Notes: generated by a model from the sequence alone, not told the origin. Shown: positions 47,401 to 59,268, counted from the stretch's first letter. The stretch: DNA of 64,000 bases from Stictocephala bisonia (GCA_035578905.1 JAQJVL010000199.1:372001-436000), one strand, 5' to 3'. A program made the numbers and translations.

Positions 47401-49259
47401 GAACTAGTCGACGTAGTAAACGAGTTCATTCATTATGATTTTAACTAGTTCAATTCAAAGTGATCAACAGAGCTGGGAAGGAAGCGATCACATATGTTGG
47501 TTGTCCGAGTCTACTAGTCACTTGTAACCTAACCTAAAATAGCGTGAATAAAACAGAAGTGCTGGCTTTATCTTTATGACCCAAGAAAGGCGATGAGAGA
47601 TCCAGTTCAAGATACTCAAAAGACCTGTTACCAATACAAATCTAATGGTCTGTACGCCATGGACATTATACATATTTTCGTTGGTATCAATAATATCGCT
47701 CAATCAAAAGGGTCCCTAGAACGGATCACTTTACATCCCTAGAATCAAATTTCCCCTTGGCGAAAGTCCATCTCGCTTTTGGTAAACGTACGTGCAAGGA
47801 ACCGTTCAGCTCCTTTTTGGAACTGAAATAATCGTATATTTCTTGCGAGTCGATTGAGGTCTATTTTGTTTTTTAATCTGAGTAGAGAATCGTCTAATGG
47901 TTGATGTAAGAAAATACCATATCGTATCATATAAAATATGGTAATGACATTCTAGCAGCGTGTGACACAACATTATTGATTTATTTTCCGTCAAATAAAA
48001 AATAGAAATATATATATATCCGTGGTGAACGTCTATTAATTATTATTCCGTAAACACCTTAGATCGCCAAAACTGTGTGTAACATTTGCGCATACGATAT
48101 TTTTCCTGTCAAATTGTTGAACGGTTTTTCTGACTAGGTTAGACAATAACACAGTTGGAGTTAAAAGGTAGTAAAATACGATAATTTTAATTCGTAAACT
48201 CACTGAACGGTTCCCTGTTCACATTGACGTCCATGTAAACTGTTGTAAAATAATCAACCCAAGTGAGCGAGAAACATGTCGGAAGACCTTTTCTAAACAA
48301 AATATGACGAATGTAGAGAGTTGGGAAATAATTTTTATTGAACCGAAGCCTTTTCACACGTCTGGTTTTTTATTTATAATTTAGCTGCCCACAATCTTCA
48401 CTGTGTCACTGGTTGGCACTTAGCTGATATTTCAGACTGCATCTCGTCGCCAATATCGGCTAGACCTATTATATTAGCCGACTACGTCTATGGTTTTCAT
48501 TCGATTACGCCAGATTTTCATGAAAATCTCATTATGAAATAATTATTTATCTGTTGTTTAGTGTAGCCTCATGTATCGAAGTAGTTTCTAGTTTCACACA
48601 TTTCATTACAGATCATAATTTAAAAACTAATTCATCCTAAGCGAATTTTAAAATTTATTTTTAGTAAACCTGCTTAGTTATTATTATCAATCGATTGAAC
48701 TACACAGTCTTTGCCATCCAGATTTTCAAATTTGATTATATAATTCACAGCTTATTTCCGGTTAGTTGTAACCTTGCTATTACTGAATTAAATATCTACA
48801 GATCCACTCTTCTTGGCGTGTACATAATAAATTTTTTGTTGAGAGGAGGCAATTCTGAAAGCAAATGACTGCATTTGATGATGACGCCTGAATTTTAGCA
48901 TCAGTTGGTTGAATGCAGCTTTTACCAACAAGCTTAGCTACGTTTTCGCGGTACACTTTGAACTGAACCTCCAGATAAACATATCGGCCGGCTATGAAAC
49001 GGTATAATTGGCTAGCATAGAAAATCTGATCTGTGATATTAGTGAACAGATTAAATCTTTATAATCCACGTTGTTTCAATTAATAATATACTTTCTTAGT
49101 TTCTTACACCAAATTAGCTATGAAAAAAGGAAAAAGGTTAAACAAAACATACCACATAAATAAATTAAAAGGCAGGAAGTAAAAGGTTTTATTTATCAAA
49201 TGTTACAGTTACAAACAAATCAAAATTATGTGTTCAGTTTAGATGTTAATATTTAGAAT
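44490..49259 (+). other. intron 5 with MITE and hAT/pogo-like ends
   Basis: No gene is supported. A MITE lies at 45981-46711. CAGTAAAGTCTCGATTTAAT at 46940 looks like a pogo/Tigger terminus, with no partner found. From 47117, TAGGGGTGTGTGAGTACTCG begins a stretch dense in TACTCGAA and its inverses, like the end of a hAT MITE; its other end was not found. Frames at 47745-47994 (minus) have no recognised domain. Confidence 0.5.
45981..46711. mobile_element. MITE with GCCGCACACTGAATC termini
   Basis: Left GCCGCACACTGAATCTAACA (45991-46010) and right complement GCCGCACACTGAATCAAACA (46683-46702) pair with one mismatch. The pairing extends outward as TAAGGC/TTAGGC. About 0.73 kb, no coding capacity. 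No target duplication is clear and the superfamily is not assigned. Confidence 0.7.
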
Positions 49260-50420
49260 TTTGGAAAACCCTTAAAAATAGGTAGGTTTGGTTTTCTTGC
49301 CTTTACAGTTGTTTGGGTTGTGAACAGGAAAAACCTTCTGTAAAATACCTCGCTTGAAAAAAAAATTACTCGATAACCCCAAAAAAAATTGCCCCCCAAA
49401 CTTTTTTCTTGAAATTTGGAAAATGGTTAAAAAAATTCCAAAAATTTTCTTTTTTTTTTTGCACCCCCCATAAAAATTAAAAAATTAAAAAAAATTTTAA
49501 ACCTTTTTAAAATTTAAAAGGGGTTTTAAAGGGGTAACTTTTTTTTAAAAAGTAATAACCCCCATCCCTATTTTTGCCCCCCCCAATATTTGGAGAAAAA
49601 AGCCCTTATTAAAAAAAACTTTTTCACATTTTTTAAATTAAAATTTTTGTAAAAAAACTTTTCCCTTTAGTGCCGGGGTTTCCCGTTATAGCAATTTAGT
49701 TCTGTTTAATTTCAGCGGGTTTAAAAGTTTCCCTTAAAACCGAATTCTGTTCGTCGAGGTTTTGTTCAAAACAAGGGTTTAATTTTTTTCTGATTGTACC
49801 CTTTTTTCTTTTTTTAAGGGGAAAAAGAACAATCAAAAAAACCTTTTTTTTTACACACCGTTTTTATTTTTAAGTTGGAAACTGTTCTAGCTCTGTCTAC
49901 AACAAATTTTTTTTTTATGTGTGCAGGAGAAAGGCCTTTGGGAGGGAAGGGCGAGGGGGGATGGTTCATGGTCAGAGAGGAGGGGCGAAGGCCAGGGACC
50001 AAACCCCTCCCAAAACCACCTAAGAAGGGGGTCTTGTTTTCCGCAGGGGAAATTGCAGATGTTTTACAACAGGGTTCGGCTTTTTAGGTATTTATTTATT
50101 TTATGATTTTTAATGAAAAAAGTTCTACCCCTTTCATCTCAGGTCTCTAAATTTTCTTCAGTAACCGTACAGTGGGTTTGACCATCCAATACCAATACGT
50201 GGGTTTTTAGTAAACTGACTCACCCAAACCTTTACACGTTTCAGCGGGTATCAACAAATCCGCCCCCCCCCCATACAATTTTTAAAAAGGTTTAATTTTT
50301 ACATGGGACAGACATAACCCTGTTGGGGTTTACACGCTGGTAGGGAAAATTTACCATTCCCCCAAAAAGAACCTTTTCCCTTGGGAATTCCCCAGGGGGG
50401 AAAGGAAAAGTACAGATTTC
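49260..50420. other. corrupted consensus, region 2
   Basis: Same signature as 42960-43385: long runs of A, C, G or T (TTTTTTTTTTGCACCCCCCA, CCCCCCCC), with frames that scramble every few dozen bases. It covers the one LRRFIP exon that cannot be read cleanly, and a garbled copy of the 36-bp minisatellite at about 50163-50280. Best read as assembly or polishing error, not biology. Confidence 0.75.
49927..50087 (+). CDS. LRRFIP2: LRRFIP exon damaged by sequence errors
   Basis: A good acceptor (TGTGCAG, 49920-49926) and donor (AG/GTATTT at 50088) bound 161 bases. The family requires an exon entering in phase 0 and leaving in phase 1 here; 161 would leave phase 2, so at least one net indel is present. 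One frame reads REEGRRPGTKPLPKPPKK and then EIADVLQQGSA, which fits the region just before DVRLKR. Vertebrate LRRFIP2 has an EAAQVLESAGEGPL-like segment at this place. If the last codon contributed G, it would join AT at 50910 to make the conserved Asp. The start of the exon (expected ERD-like) reads in another frame. Errors are more likely than true decay because every other exon is intact. Confidence 0.6.
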
Positions 50421-50909
50421 CCCGGTCCTTGCCTTGGGGGCATCAATGAGAACAATTTTTCTGACAGCATGAGAAGTCAATGCACGTTGCTCATCAGCAT
50501 TGATTGTTAGATAAAGTTTCAGTCTTTCAGTAAAGAGTCTGGGCCAATAAATTATACTGAATCAATATGTTTCATACAATGAAAGATTGGTTTATTATTT
50601 GTCACTGGGTGTTACAAGAAAGCATCCAAAGCAGCAGACTAGCAGATGTTATCTTACATAAATTAGGATGTTAAGAAATAATTAAAAAAATTAATTATAA
50701 AATACTTAAAATTATCGAATTTGCATTAATTGACTAGCTCAAATTCTTGCATTCTAACAAAATAATGAGAAAAGAATATTTTTATTTTCCCTTCTCTAAG
50801 AAAATGGACTATGATTGTAGGGAGCAGTAAAATTTAGCAAAAATGTATTAGCTCTGGTTTACTTGCCTGAAATTTGTGCTCACTCACTTATATTACTAAA
50901 CCATTTCAG
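50421..50909 (+). other. intron 6, right part
   Basis: AT-rich intron ending in CCATTTCAG. Nothing else is recognised. Confidence 0.6.
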
Positions 50910-51053
50910 ATGTGCGGCTCAAGAGGTATGTGGAAGAGCGTAATGAGCTTGTAGACGAACTGCGGAGGGTCAAACTTCAGCTGGAAGAGGAGCGTGCACA
51001 CTCGCGTGGTCGACAATCCAACGGACCCACTGATGACAGTGACGATGTCAACA
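50910..51053 (+). CDS. LRRFIP2: LRRFIP coiled-coil exon DVRLKR
   Basis: Starts with AT (phase 1 in) and encodes VRLKRYVEERNELVDELRRV, then KLQLEEERAHSRGRQSNG, ending TDDSDDVN plus one base at a perfect GTAAGT donor. It corresponds to the vertebrate LDVRLRKLAGEKEELLSQIR and LKLQLEEER blocks. The hydrophilic tail RGRQSNGPTDDSDD is the usual loop between two coiled-coil segments. The need for a preceding G is the evidence for a missing or damaged exon upstream. Confidence 0.95.
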
Positions 51054-51990
51054 GTAAGTACTATAGAACTGAATACTCTTAACAGGCACACAAACTGAAT
51101 ATTACATTGTTAATTATATGAAAGTCATTCCTCCCTTCTAGAAAGTAAGGTTGTTGATGTTATCATATTAAGGTGCAAACATGATTTCCAAAATGACAGT
51201 TCTTTTTTGTATTTGTGATTGCCTACTTTAGTATTCCCCTAGGATAGTGTTAGTTGTTGATTTTTAAATCATAAACTTAATCCCTAAGTATTTAGCTAAA
51301 ATGAGTATTTTTTGCCGTAAGTAAATAAAATTATAGGACTGTCTAAATAAATTTAGTTTAAATATGTTTAAGTAATTTTAAAATAGTAAGTTATTAAGGG
51401 ACGATAAAAGCTGCCATTGCAGGGTACATGTCACAGCAATGGTTGGTAATAAAAAACTTTAACACTAATTTGATTATTTTATTAAGACCAACTAATTTGT
51501 ATTTTTTTAAAACAAAAAATGGGGAGAATGGTCATTTGCAGTGCAACAAATCTGCATAACAATACACATGTTAATGTAAATGAGTAGAGAGAAACATTTT
51601 TAACGCCAGGCCAAGAGCTGTCAAAAGGAAAATATTAAACTATAATTTGAGTTTGATGCATATTATGAAACATGAAATCTGACCATACTTAATAGATATG
51701 AAAACCACAAGCACTATCAGAAATGTTTCTTTAAAGACTTGAGAAATTGCATGCCTTATAGTTATATTTAATTTTGAGTGAACATTATAAAGATAATAAC
51801 CATATATGCCTATACTGTTTATCATTTATCTTCTTCTGTGATGGGTTGAAGATAAGGCCAGTGACCTTGAAATATCTCCATTAGTACCATCCTGTTTATG
51901 TGAGTAAATGTGCAAAGGACTTAACCAAAAGAATTTTTAAAAAGGTAAGCCTCCTTTCCTGTTCTAAACAAAAACCAAAATATTTAAGAT
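51054..51990 (+). other. intron 7, left part
   Basis: AT-rich with no recognisable gene or repeat. Confidence 0.5.
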
Positions 51991-51992
51991 TA

Positions 51993-52440
51993 GGTTAAAG
52001 GGCACTGAGCCAGGAATTAATGTAATAGGGAAGATAGGGCATCAGCAAACTTGCCTGAGAAGACAAGTTTGCTGATATAAAGTAGAAGAAAACAAATATA
52101 GACACAACACATAACACAAGTGTTCAGTGCCATTTGATACTTTCCTCCTGTGTATATCCACAGAGAAATAAAAAGTTGAAGATCGTCTTATTTTACCACT
52201 TATTTTTTGTGAAGTTAAGGCTACGAAGCCCTCTCTAACATTTAACCTTGGGACCAACAACTGCTTAAGGTTGACTTCCAACCTCAACCAGTAACCGGGC
52301 AGGCGGGCAGTGTGCAAGGACGGGATCATTCAGATGGTCACCCATCCAAGGAACAACCACGCTCGATGTTGCTTGACTTTGTTATCTTGCGATAACATTG
52401 GAACTGTCCGGTCAAGGCCACTCAATGCTCAGATTTTTCC
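51993..52440 (-). repeat. 5S-rRNA-derived SINE-like repeat
   Basis: About 52325-52425 reads GATGGTCACCCATCCAAGGA, then CCACGCTCGATGTTGCTTGA. This is the complement of the central part of 5S rRNA (GGATGGGTGACC...) and appears in several 5S-derived arthropod SINEs. The lower part (51993-52080) begins GGTTAAAGGGCACTGAGCCA and matches 63592-63650 and in part 59365-59420. It holds a perfect 13-base hairpin ATCAGCAAACTTG/CAAGTTTGCTGAT at about 52040-52075. Confidence 0.6.
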
Positions 52441-52622
52441 ACAGTTTTATGTTTATAAAGTCAGTTGATAGTTGCGGAGTAGGGAGGGGGTGGTATGTTA
52501 TCTATCTGATGTCCAATAAAATACTTTTTATTTCCATTTGCTAAAAGAGGACTTGTTTAATAATTAAAAGCAGCAGGGCATTCTGTTGTGAATATTTAGA
52601 ACTAAATGGTTTATTATTTCAG

Positions 52623-52702
52623 GAGAAGCAAGTAAGCTGCTGGGAGACTATAAATTTAAACTTCAAAAGGCTGAACAAGACGTCAATACTCTTCAAGCAA
52701 AT
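52623..52702 (+). CDS. LRRFIP2: LRRFIP coiled-coil exon YKFKLQKAEQD
   Basis: 80 bases. The initial GA completes Arg with the A from 51053, then REASKLLGDYKFKLQKAEQD and VNTLQAN, donor GTAAGA, phase 0. Vertebrate LRRFIP has NRQISEYKFKLSKAEQDITT at this point, an excellent match. Start of the C-terminal coiled coil. Confidence 0.96.
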
Positions 52703-53299
52703 GTAAGAACTTTTCTTTTTTTGTGTCATTTGAAGATCAGCTACCTATATTCCAGACTTAAATCTACCTGTCAAATAGTTTAACAAGACAACATTTTGAA
52801 ATATCACATTATTATTTTAGCTAATAACATGTTTGTAATAAACTTCTTCAGATCTTATTTGATGGTAGCTGTAGAACCACCGTTGAACTAATAACAGGTT
52901 GCTGGAAAAGTTGTTCCTTAAAGTAATATATAATTCAGTAATTACTACAAGTTAAAGTAAATTAAGATTATTTAATTATTTATTGAATGTGCCTTAATTG
53001 CTGCTTATTAGCATCACACTCTGATTACCAAAAGGGGAAAGTTCAAATCCTTATGATAGACATGACACGTTTTGTCTCTCCAGGCTACATGATATTGTAA
53101 AACTATGTACTGTTCTATGGCCACAGTATTTCTTTGATCATGACATTTTTATACCTTATCATAAAATAATTACATATTTACCATTAACAGTTTTATATAA
53201 CTTGCAGTAGTATTTAAAATAGCAACAGTAGATAGTTAAACATTCAGAGAAAATGTATGTGCGGTGGTTGCTGTTTGGGTAAAACACAAGGCAGTTTAC
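52703..53299 (+). other. intron 8, left part
   Basis: No gene or repeat recognised before the LINE begins. Confidence 0.5.
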
Positions 53300-55617
53300 T
53301 GAACAGTTGTTGTATAAAACTGATACAAGAATTCAAGTGTTACCATTTTTAACTGAAAAGCACGTGGCAACCTTGACTAATGTCTTCTCCAATATTGTAG
53401 TCTCCGCCCTCATATCCGATTCTTTGGCAACTAACTCAGATTCAGTTTTAATTCCAAAAGTTACCTCGCTACCTTCCGTTTCCACAACATCTCTGATGTC
53501 ATTTATTGCTTCACATGAAAGACAGACATCCTTTCCCCGGAAGGAGTTCCATAAGGGATAGAGTATTTAATCAATTTTTTCTTACAATATATTGATAAAG
53601 ACTTCAGTCGTCATTTGCTAGATCTTTCATTTTTTAATACTTTGAGTCATTTAAGAGGTATGACCAAAGCTTCTAATAAAGGCCTCGCTTGGATACAAAA
53701 TCAAGATAAAAATGTGAATGTCAGTAGTATAGCCAAGCACACTCCCCGGAGACAAGAAAGGGAAATAGTCTACACTTCCTTAAACAGCAAGCAGAGAAAA
53801 CACAGCAGTGTAATCTAAAGGTACTAGTAGTATGAAAAGGAATTTTTTCAGCGTTTCACTACAAGTACAAAAGAATAAAAGAGCCGGCACAGTAAATGAC
53901 AGATTAAAATAGCAATCCATAGGAACTAAAGAGATAAAAATGGTTACCAGACAAGTTCAAAAGAAGCCTCCTTACAATGCTCGGACCATGAGGGGAGGGC
54001 AAACATATGTAGATTTCTATTCAGAGAATATTGACTATTACAAAACACTGATAGACCAATACAAACAACAAGCAATATATAAACCATTGTTAAAAACATG
54101 CCAATTATAGAAGATGTCCATTCACCTTTAAATTTTCATAATAAGAACAATAATAATACAGTTCAAGGTATTTTTTTTAGGAGGAACCCTGAAAAGAAAA
54201 GTCTGCTACAAAACAAAAATGTTCTTCAATCAAGCTCGAAAAAAAGTAAAAAGTATGTCACAGTCCTCCACCAAAATATAAAGTTACTGGATAATAAAAC
54301 AGAACAGTTATATCACCTTCTAAATGAAACAGCCCCATCACTTTTAATTCTAACGGAACATGGACTTAACTCATCAGAACTGAGAAACACTAATATAGCT
54401 GCATACTCGCTACTAGCAGGGTACAGCAGGGAATGTTACAAATTAGGGGGAGTGACTATCTTCAAGCTCTCCCCCTATGACTCAATTAAGATGAAAACGA
54501 CAACAATAGATGTCTTGAACCTCTGCAGAGAGTTTATATGCGAAACAGCTCTGATCTCAGTAAAATGTAACTGCCATTTTTTTTTTATCTGTTGGGAATT
54601 TATAGAACACCTGGTGGGTCACCAGAGTCCTCAATAGAAGCAATTTCCAACATTCTTGACCTACTCAAACCAAATCAGTAGTTATGATGAATGATATAAA
54701 CATTGACGGGTTGAACAGAGACCTCAAAGCCAGAATGCTTGAGGAAGAATTACTAACACATAACATAAGAAGACTCCTTCTTCCTGCAACTAGAATAACG
54801 AGCACTACTGCTACATCAGTAGAATGCATATGTACCAACATAGAAGATATTCAAGTTCTCAGTTCTTGAAACCGGACTTTCTGATCACACTGCACAAACA
54901 CTCACCTTAAATGACATGTCTGAAAGAAAGTTATCATTAATATCAACGTATAAAAGAAACTACTCTCAACTAAACTTAAACAAAATAAAAGAAATACTGG
55001 AAAAGAAGGACTGGGCTAATGTCTACAACTGTGAAGATGCTGACACCTCTTATGACATATTCCAAAGAATAATCAGAGAAATCCTTTAAGAAATATGTTC
55101 CAAGGAGAAATCAAAACCAAAAATAACAGACAAGTTCACAGTATTTCCAGACCAGCTGGCTAATCAACTGAAACAGGAATACCTGAGAGCTCTAAATAGT
55201 TACAAAATCTCAGGTAGACTTGAAAAAAAGAAGAAAAATTATGACCTACATCTAAGGAGACTTAAACAAAAAATTACTGCAGAACATATTGACTCATCGG
55301 ATAATAAATCCCAAGCTATACGGCAAGTCATAAATTCTGAAAGAAAAACAAACAAAAATATACAGACCCTCTAACTATAAACATCAATGGTAAACTAGAA
55401 AAACAACCGGAAAAAATTGCATCCCAATTCAACCACTTTTTCTCTGAAATAGCAGAAAAAAAGGTTAGAAAAATTCAAAACAGAAATTCTCTGCCATCAC
55501 AACATGCTCATACTACACAAGACAAGTTTTATTTTACACAAATAAATCATATCACAGTAATAGATATAATTAAATTGAAACCTTCACTATTCTGTGGATT
55601 GGACGAAATTCCCACTA

Positions 55618-55905
55618 AACTTTTTATTTTATTTATTTATTCATAAGACGCCGATCGTCAAGAAATGGGCGAATATGGATTTCGAATGAGTGTGATGAGT
55701 GTAGATGAGCAAATGTAGTCATTGTTACAAACTAAGGCCGACTATTTCTTAGAAAGTGTCATTAATTAATTGCCCAATGACAAATGAACAGCCGGTGGTT
55801 ATCAGCTGATCCTTCTCAAAATGTATTATGACTCTGATTGGGATCGAACTGAGAACCTTTAGCACATGAAGCTGGGATTGAACCAACTACGCTACCGACC
55901 AATTT
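55618..55905 (-). repeat. tRNA-derived SINE inside the LINE
   Basis: Fullest copy of the family. On the minus strand the 5' end reads TGGTCGGTAGCGTAGTTGG (A-box like TAGCGTAGTTGG), with TTCGATCCC (B-box like) about 50 bases on. Next is the SINE body shared with 6860-7040 and 26262-26485, then GACGATCGGCGTCTTATGAA and an (AAATA)n tail. It interrupts the LINE reading frame. No exact target duplication is evident. Confidence 0.8.
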
Positions 55906-56031
55906 GTACTAGTAAAGCATTGTGCCCCCGAACTAGCTCACCCATTAGCCAACATTATAAATAAATCATTTTTACATGGAAAATTTCCGTCGTCCTTAAA
56001 ACAATCCAAAATACTCCCTAAGCACAAATCA

Positions 56032-56585
56032 GCCAACCAATTACGCTCTGAATTATGGTATGCCAAGACTTCTGAGGACTGGAGAAGCTTCTGAGATTGA
56101 CTTTTATGGAATATCGACACTTTCATTCAAAACAAAAATTCTCCACCTATTAACAAATTAATCCATTGTTTTCTTGCACAACCTCATGTACACAATTACA
56201 CACACGACAGTACATAACATCCTGGACTTACAAACACAAACTAATAACGTATTAGAAATTATATAATTTACCACATTAACGTGCATATACTTTAGAACAA
56301 AATTTTATTACTGTCATTATGTTTAGTATTATTGCTGTTGTCTACCTGTAGTATTTATTGTTGTTATTTATTCTTAGTATTTATATTATTGTTATTTATC
56401 ATACTATTTATCTCTGTTATTGTTAATATTTATATACTTCACTTCATGATCCATGTGATAGTGTTATGATTACTTGTTGATGGACTTATTTTGTGTAAAC
56501 TATTATATTAATATATATTAAGATATTCTATTTATGTGAATGGCTGTATAAATGGTGAAACCGTTGAGCAAATAAATAAATAAAT
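56032..56585 (+). mobile_element. 5'-truncated LINE 3' end inside the LINE
   Basis: 554 bases that do not fit the surrounding RT frame, ending in (AAAT)n. AAATCA flanks both sides (56026-56031 and 56586-56591) as a short target duplication, and joining the flanks restores the host LINE sequence. It is mostly 3' untranslated sequence, rich in TTATTGTTATTTAT. Confidence 0.75.
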
Positions 56586-58069
56586 AAATCAGGACCAAAA
56601 CTGACATTACCAACTTCAGGCCAATATAAAATATTTTAACATTTGCAAAAATATTTGAAAAGATAGTACTGGCTGAATTAATGCCATATCTTAATCATCA
56701 CAAACTTATCATAGGGTCTCAACATGGTTTCCTTAAGAAAAAATCTAAAATCAGTGCTTTAATAGCGATAATTGAATATATAATTGACCAGCTGGTCAAC
56801 TAAACTATGTGTCAGCAATACTACTCGACTACTCCAATGCTTTTTACTGTATTGGAGTAAATAATACTAAATAAACTTGAATCTTGGAATGTCTCATACG
56901 GAAATAGCTTGGTTTAAAAGCTACTTAACAGACCGCACTCAGAGAGTACTGGTGCAACAAGTAATAAATAACACAAGGTCTTCAATTTTATCACAACAAC
57001 TGCCAGTAAAAAGAGGTGTACCCCAGGGATCAGTTCTTGGGCCTGTTTTATTCATCCTCTTAACTAATGACATTCTAAAAGAAAACTTCAATACTAAATG
57101 CGTTATGTATGCTGACGATACTAAATATATAATGAAAAATAAATCAGCTCAGAACCTCTCTGAAAGTATAATAGATATACTAAAAAAAGCAATAGAATAT
57201 TCCACTAATAATGAACCTAAAAACCTAACCTAACCTAAAAATATACCCCAGCAAAACAAAACGACTAAATTTCAGTCATAGGAAGGATCCCATGCCACCC
57301 ATACCAAACATAAAACTGGAGCAAAAAGCAAAACAACTGGGAATGACAGTAGACTCTGATCTGACATGGGCAAGCTATGTTAACAAATTGTGCAATAAAC
57401 TAGGGACAGGAATTTACCTCATGGGACGTTTAAAAAAACAAGGGGTGATAACATCTGCTAGAACAGCTTATTATGCACTGGTAGAATCCCACATCCGATA
57501 TGGACTTGCCGTGTGGGGAGGCACTTCTGAAGGAAACTTGAACAGAGTCCTGTTACTACAAAAAAGAGCGATACGAATACTTGCCAACCTGTAACCAAGC
57601 GACAACTGTCGTGAAGCTTTCAGAACCCTCAAGGTCCGGACAGTTGTGGCCCACTACATAGAAGCTGTCCTAGACTTACCTAGGCATGAAGACATTCACA
57701 GATAAAACACCCGACAAGCAAGGAACTACCACCTACCTACTCATCAAACCAAACTCTTTACAAAAAAACCATCATATATCTTTGAAGGAATTCGCTTGGA
57801 AACCAATTGCAAGAGTGGCTAGAGGACAACCCTTTCTACAACCTGAAAGAGTTCTTCATAGCTGCAAGAAAATTAAATTTTGAACCTAATGTTTGACTTG
57901 ATTTGTTATACTTATATATTTACTTTATCTGACACATATTGTATATGTATAGGCTTATGACACATTCTGTTCTTGACGTTCATGAATAAAGTATTAACTT
58001 GATACTTGAAGTTCTCCCACTAGAAGTGCAGTCTGCACCATGGTCGTCAACAAAATGGATTCTTGTGGC

Positions 58070-58790
58070 CTATTCTTCAGTTAAAAATTCTTCTACCGAA
58101 TAGTAAGGCCTCGTTATAAAATGTTCTTTTAGCACTGACTTGAACTTTTCTATGTCATCCATATTTCTCATTTCTTGAGGAATCTTGTTATATATTTTTG
58201 TACAGGTATATTTTGGTCCATTTTGAGCCTGACTAGACTTTACTAAAGGTACATGGATTTTCTCCTTTTGTCTAGTAGGATACCTATGTACATCTTCATT
58301 TTTTATAAATGTCTCAGGATTTTTCCTTACTAACAACGCACATTCCAAAATTAACAAAGCTGGCAGGGTTAATATTTTTAGCTGCAGGAACAAAGCTTTA
58401 CAATGTGACAGATAATGTTCCTTACAAATGGTTCTGACTACACGTTTTTGCAGCAAAAATATTTGTTGGACCATTTGGCTGTTTCCTCAAGAAATAATTC
58501 TATATTTCATGATGTTGTGAAAACATCCAAAGTAAACTTTCAAAAGTACATCTTTTTCAACAATTGGCTGTAATCTACGTACCATGTAGCACACTGCTGA
58601 AAGCCTTTTAGCGATGGATTCAATATGTTGCTGCCATCTTAGGTGACTACTGATGGTGATGCCTCGGTATTTAGCGGATTTCTGTATCTGTATTTTCACT
58701 TCCGAGCCCTCCAAAGCACTTTTTCGTCTATGAGTGTAGTGTAGGTTCCAAGTTTCTGTGTAGAAGAACAAGCTCGTATAAAGTTTTAAG
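58070..58790 (-). pseudogene. LINE ORF2 C-terminus, minus strand
   Basis: Two frames joined by one shift near 58480. Upstream piece: KSAKYRGITISSHLRWQQHI, then AVCYMVRRLQPIVEKDVLLK. Downstream piece: MVQQIFLLQKRVVRTICKEH, then HRYPTRQKEKI and KIYNKIPQEMRNMDDIEKFK, ending YYSVEEFLTEE. Apart from the one shift it is well preserved, so it is younger than the neighbouring LINE. 5'-truncated, opposite in orientation to the host gene. Confidence 0.85.
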
Positions 58791-58794
58791 GCCT

Positions 58795-59163
58795 GGTACT
58801 GAGTTTTAACTGAGGTATAAAGTTTTAACTGAGCCAGTAACGTTTCTTACAACTAAGTAATAACAAATATGCAAACCGTATGGTTATCTGTTAAGAATAA
58901 AAGTAGATGGATATTACGAGATCAGTAAATTAGCTACATCACAATAATCCATAGTGAAAGAAGTGAGGGTATGATTTTTTTGTCTAAAACATTTATTTTA
59001 CTTAAATCTTGGTTTTGATGATGTTGTAATTGAAAGGCACAACTTTTGTACAGTCCATACCCTGATTCCCTATTTTTTTTTTTTTTTTTTAATATTAAAC
59101 ACAACATTTATGTTTGCTGAATGTTATATTCTTTTACTGAATCTTTACTTGTTATTAATACAG
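58795..59163 (+). other. end of intron 8
   Basis: AT-rich with a poly(T) run at about 59073-59090, ending TTATTAATACAG (acceptor). Confidence 0.6.
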
Positions 59164-59268
59164 GTGGCGAGGTTAGAAAGTCAAGTTGTCCGATATAAGT
59201 CTGCAGCAGAAACTTCAGAAAAATTAGAAGATGAGTTAAAGTTAGAAAAAAGAAAATTGCAAAGAGAG
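59164..59268 (+). CDS. LRRFIP2: LRRFIP coiled-coil exon [15 protein letters not shown]
   Basis: 35 codons, phase 0 to 0, donor GTAAAA. It encodes [20 protein letters not shown], then [15 protein letters not shown]. The vertebrate counterpart is SRLEGQVLRYKTAAENAEKV with [14 protein letters not shown]. It is the most conserved C-terminal coiled-coil block of the family. Confidence 0.97.

Larger units (their letters stand above)
54098..57883 (+). pseudogene. LINE ORF2: endonuclease and reverse transcriptase
   Basis: Endonuclease piece 54098-54637: VTVLHQNIKLLDNKTEQLYH, then LLILTEHGLN and YSRECYKLGGVTIF. A further piece at 54684-54869 contains MNDINIDGLNRD. Linker region to about 55617, ending CGLDEIPTK. 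After the SINE the frame resumes KHCAPELAHPLANIINKSF and breaks at the second insertion. RT palm 56877-57233: [31 protein letters not shown] and the catalytic YADDT. Thumb 57292-57594: KQLGMTVDSDLTW, YALVESHIRYGLAVWGG, LLQKRAIRILANL. C-terminal tail to 57883. Several stops and two insertions: inactive. Confidence 0.85.
53300..57985 (+). mobile_element. Jockey-like LINE, degenerate, with two insertions
   Basis: The left part (about 53300-54090) has short frames that may be ORF1 remnants. ORF2 spans 54098-57883 with stops. The 3' region ends near a polyadenylation-type AATAAA at about 57985. The copy is interrupted by a tRNA-derived SINE (55618-55905) and by a truncated LINE end (56032-56585). 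All sit in the LRRFIP intron between 52702 and 59164. The clade is assigned from motif style only (Jockey/CR1 group). Confidence 0.8.

Noticed and set aside
47117..47742. A complete hAT MITE
   Set aside because: The left end looks right (TAGGGGTGTG) but the best right-hand candidate (ATCCCTAG near 47742) gives no 8-bp duplication.
47518..47994. Minus-strand frames suspected as LINE coding
   Set aside because: No RT, endonuclease or C-terminal LINE motif could be recognised.
49814..50480. Frames of 61-70 codons as separate genes
   Set aside because: They lie in sequence that looks corrupted; one of them carries the fragments of the LRRFIP exon.
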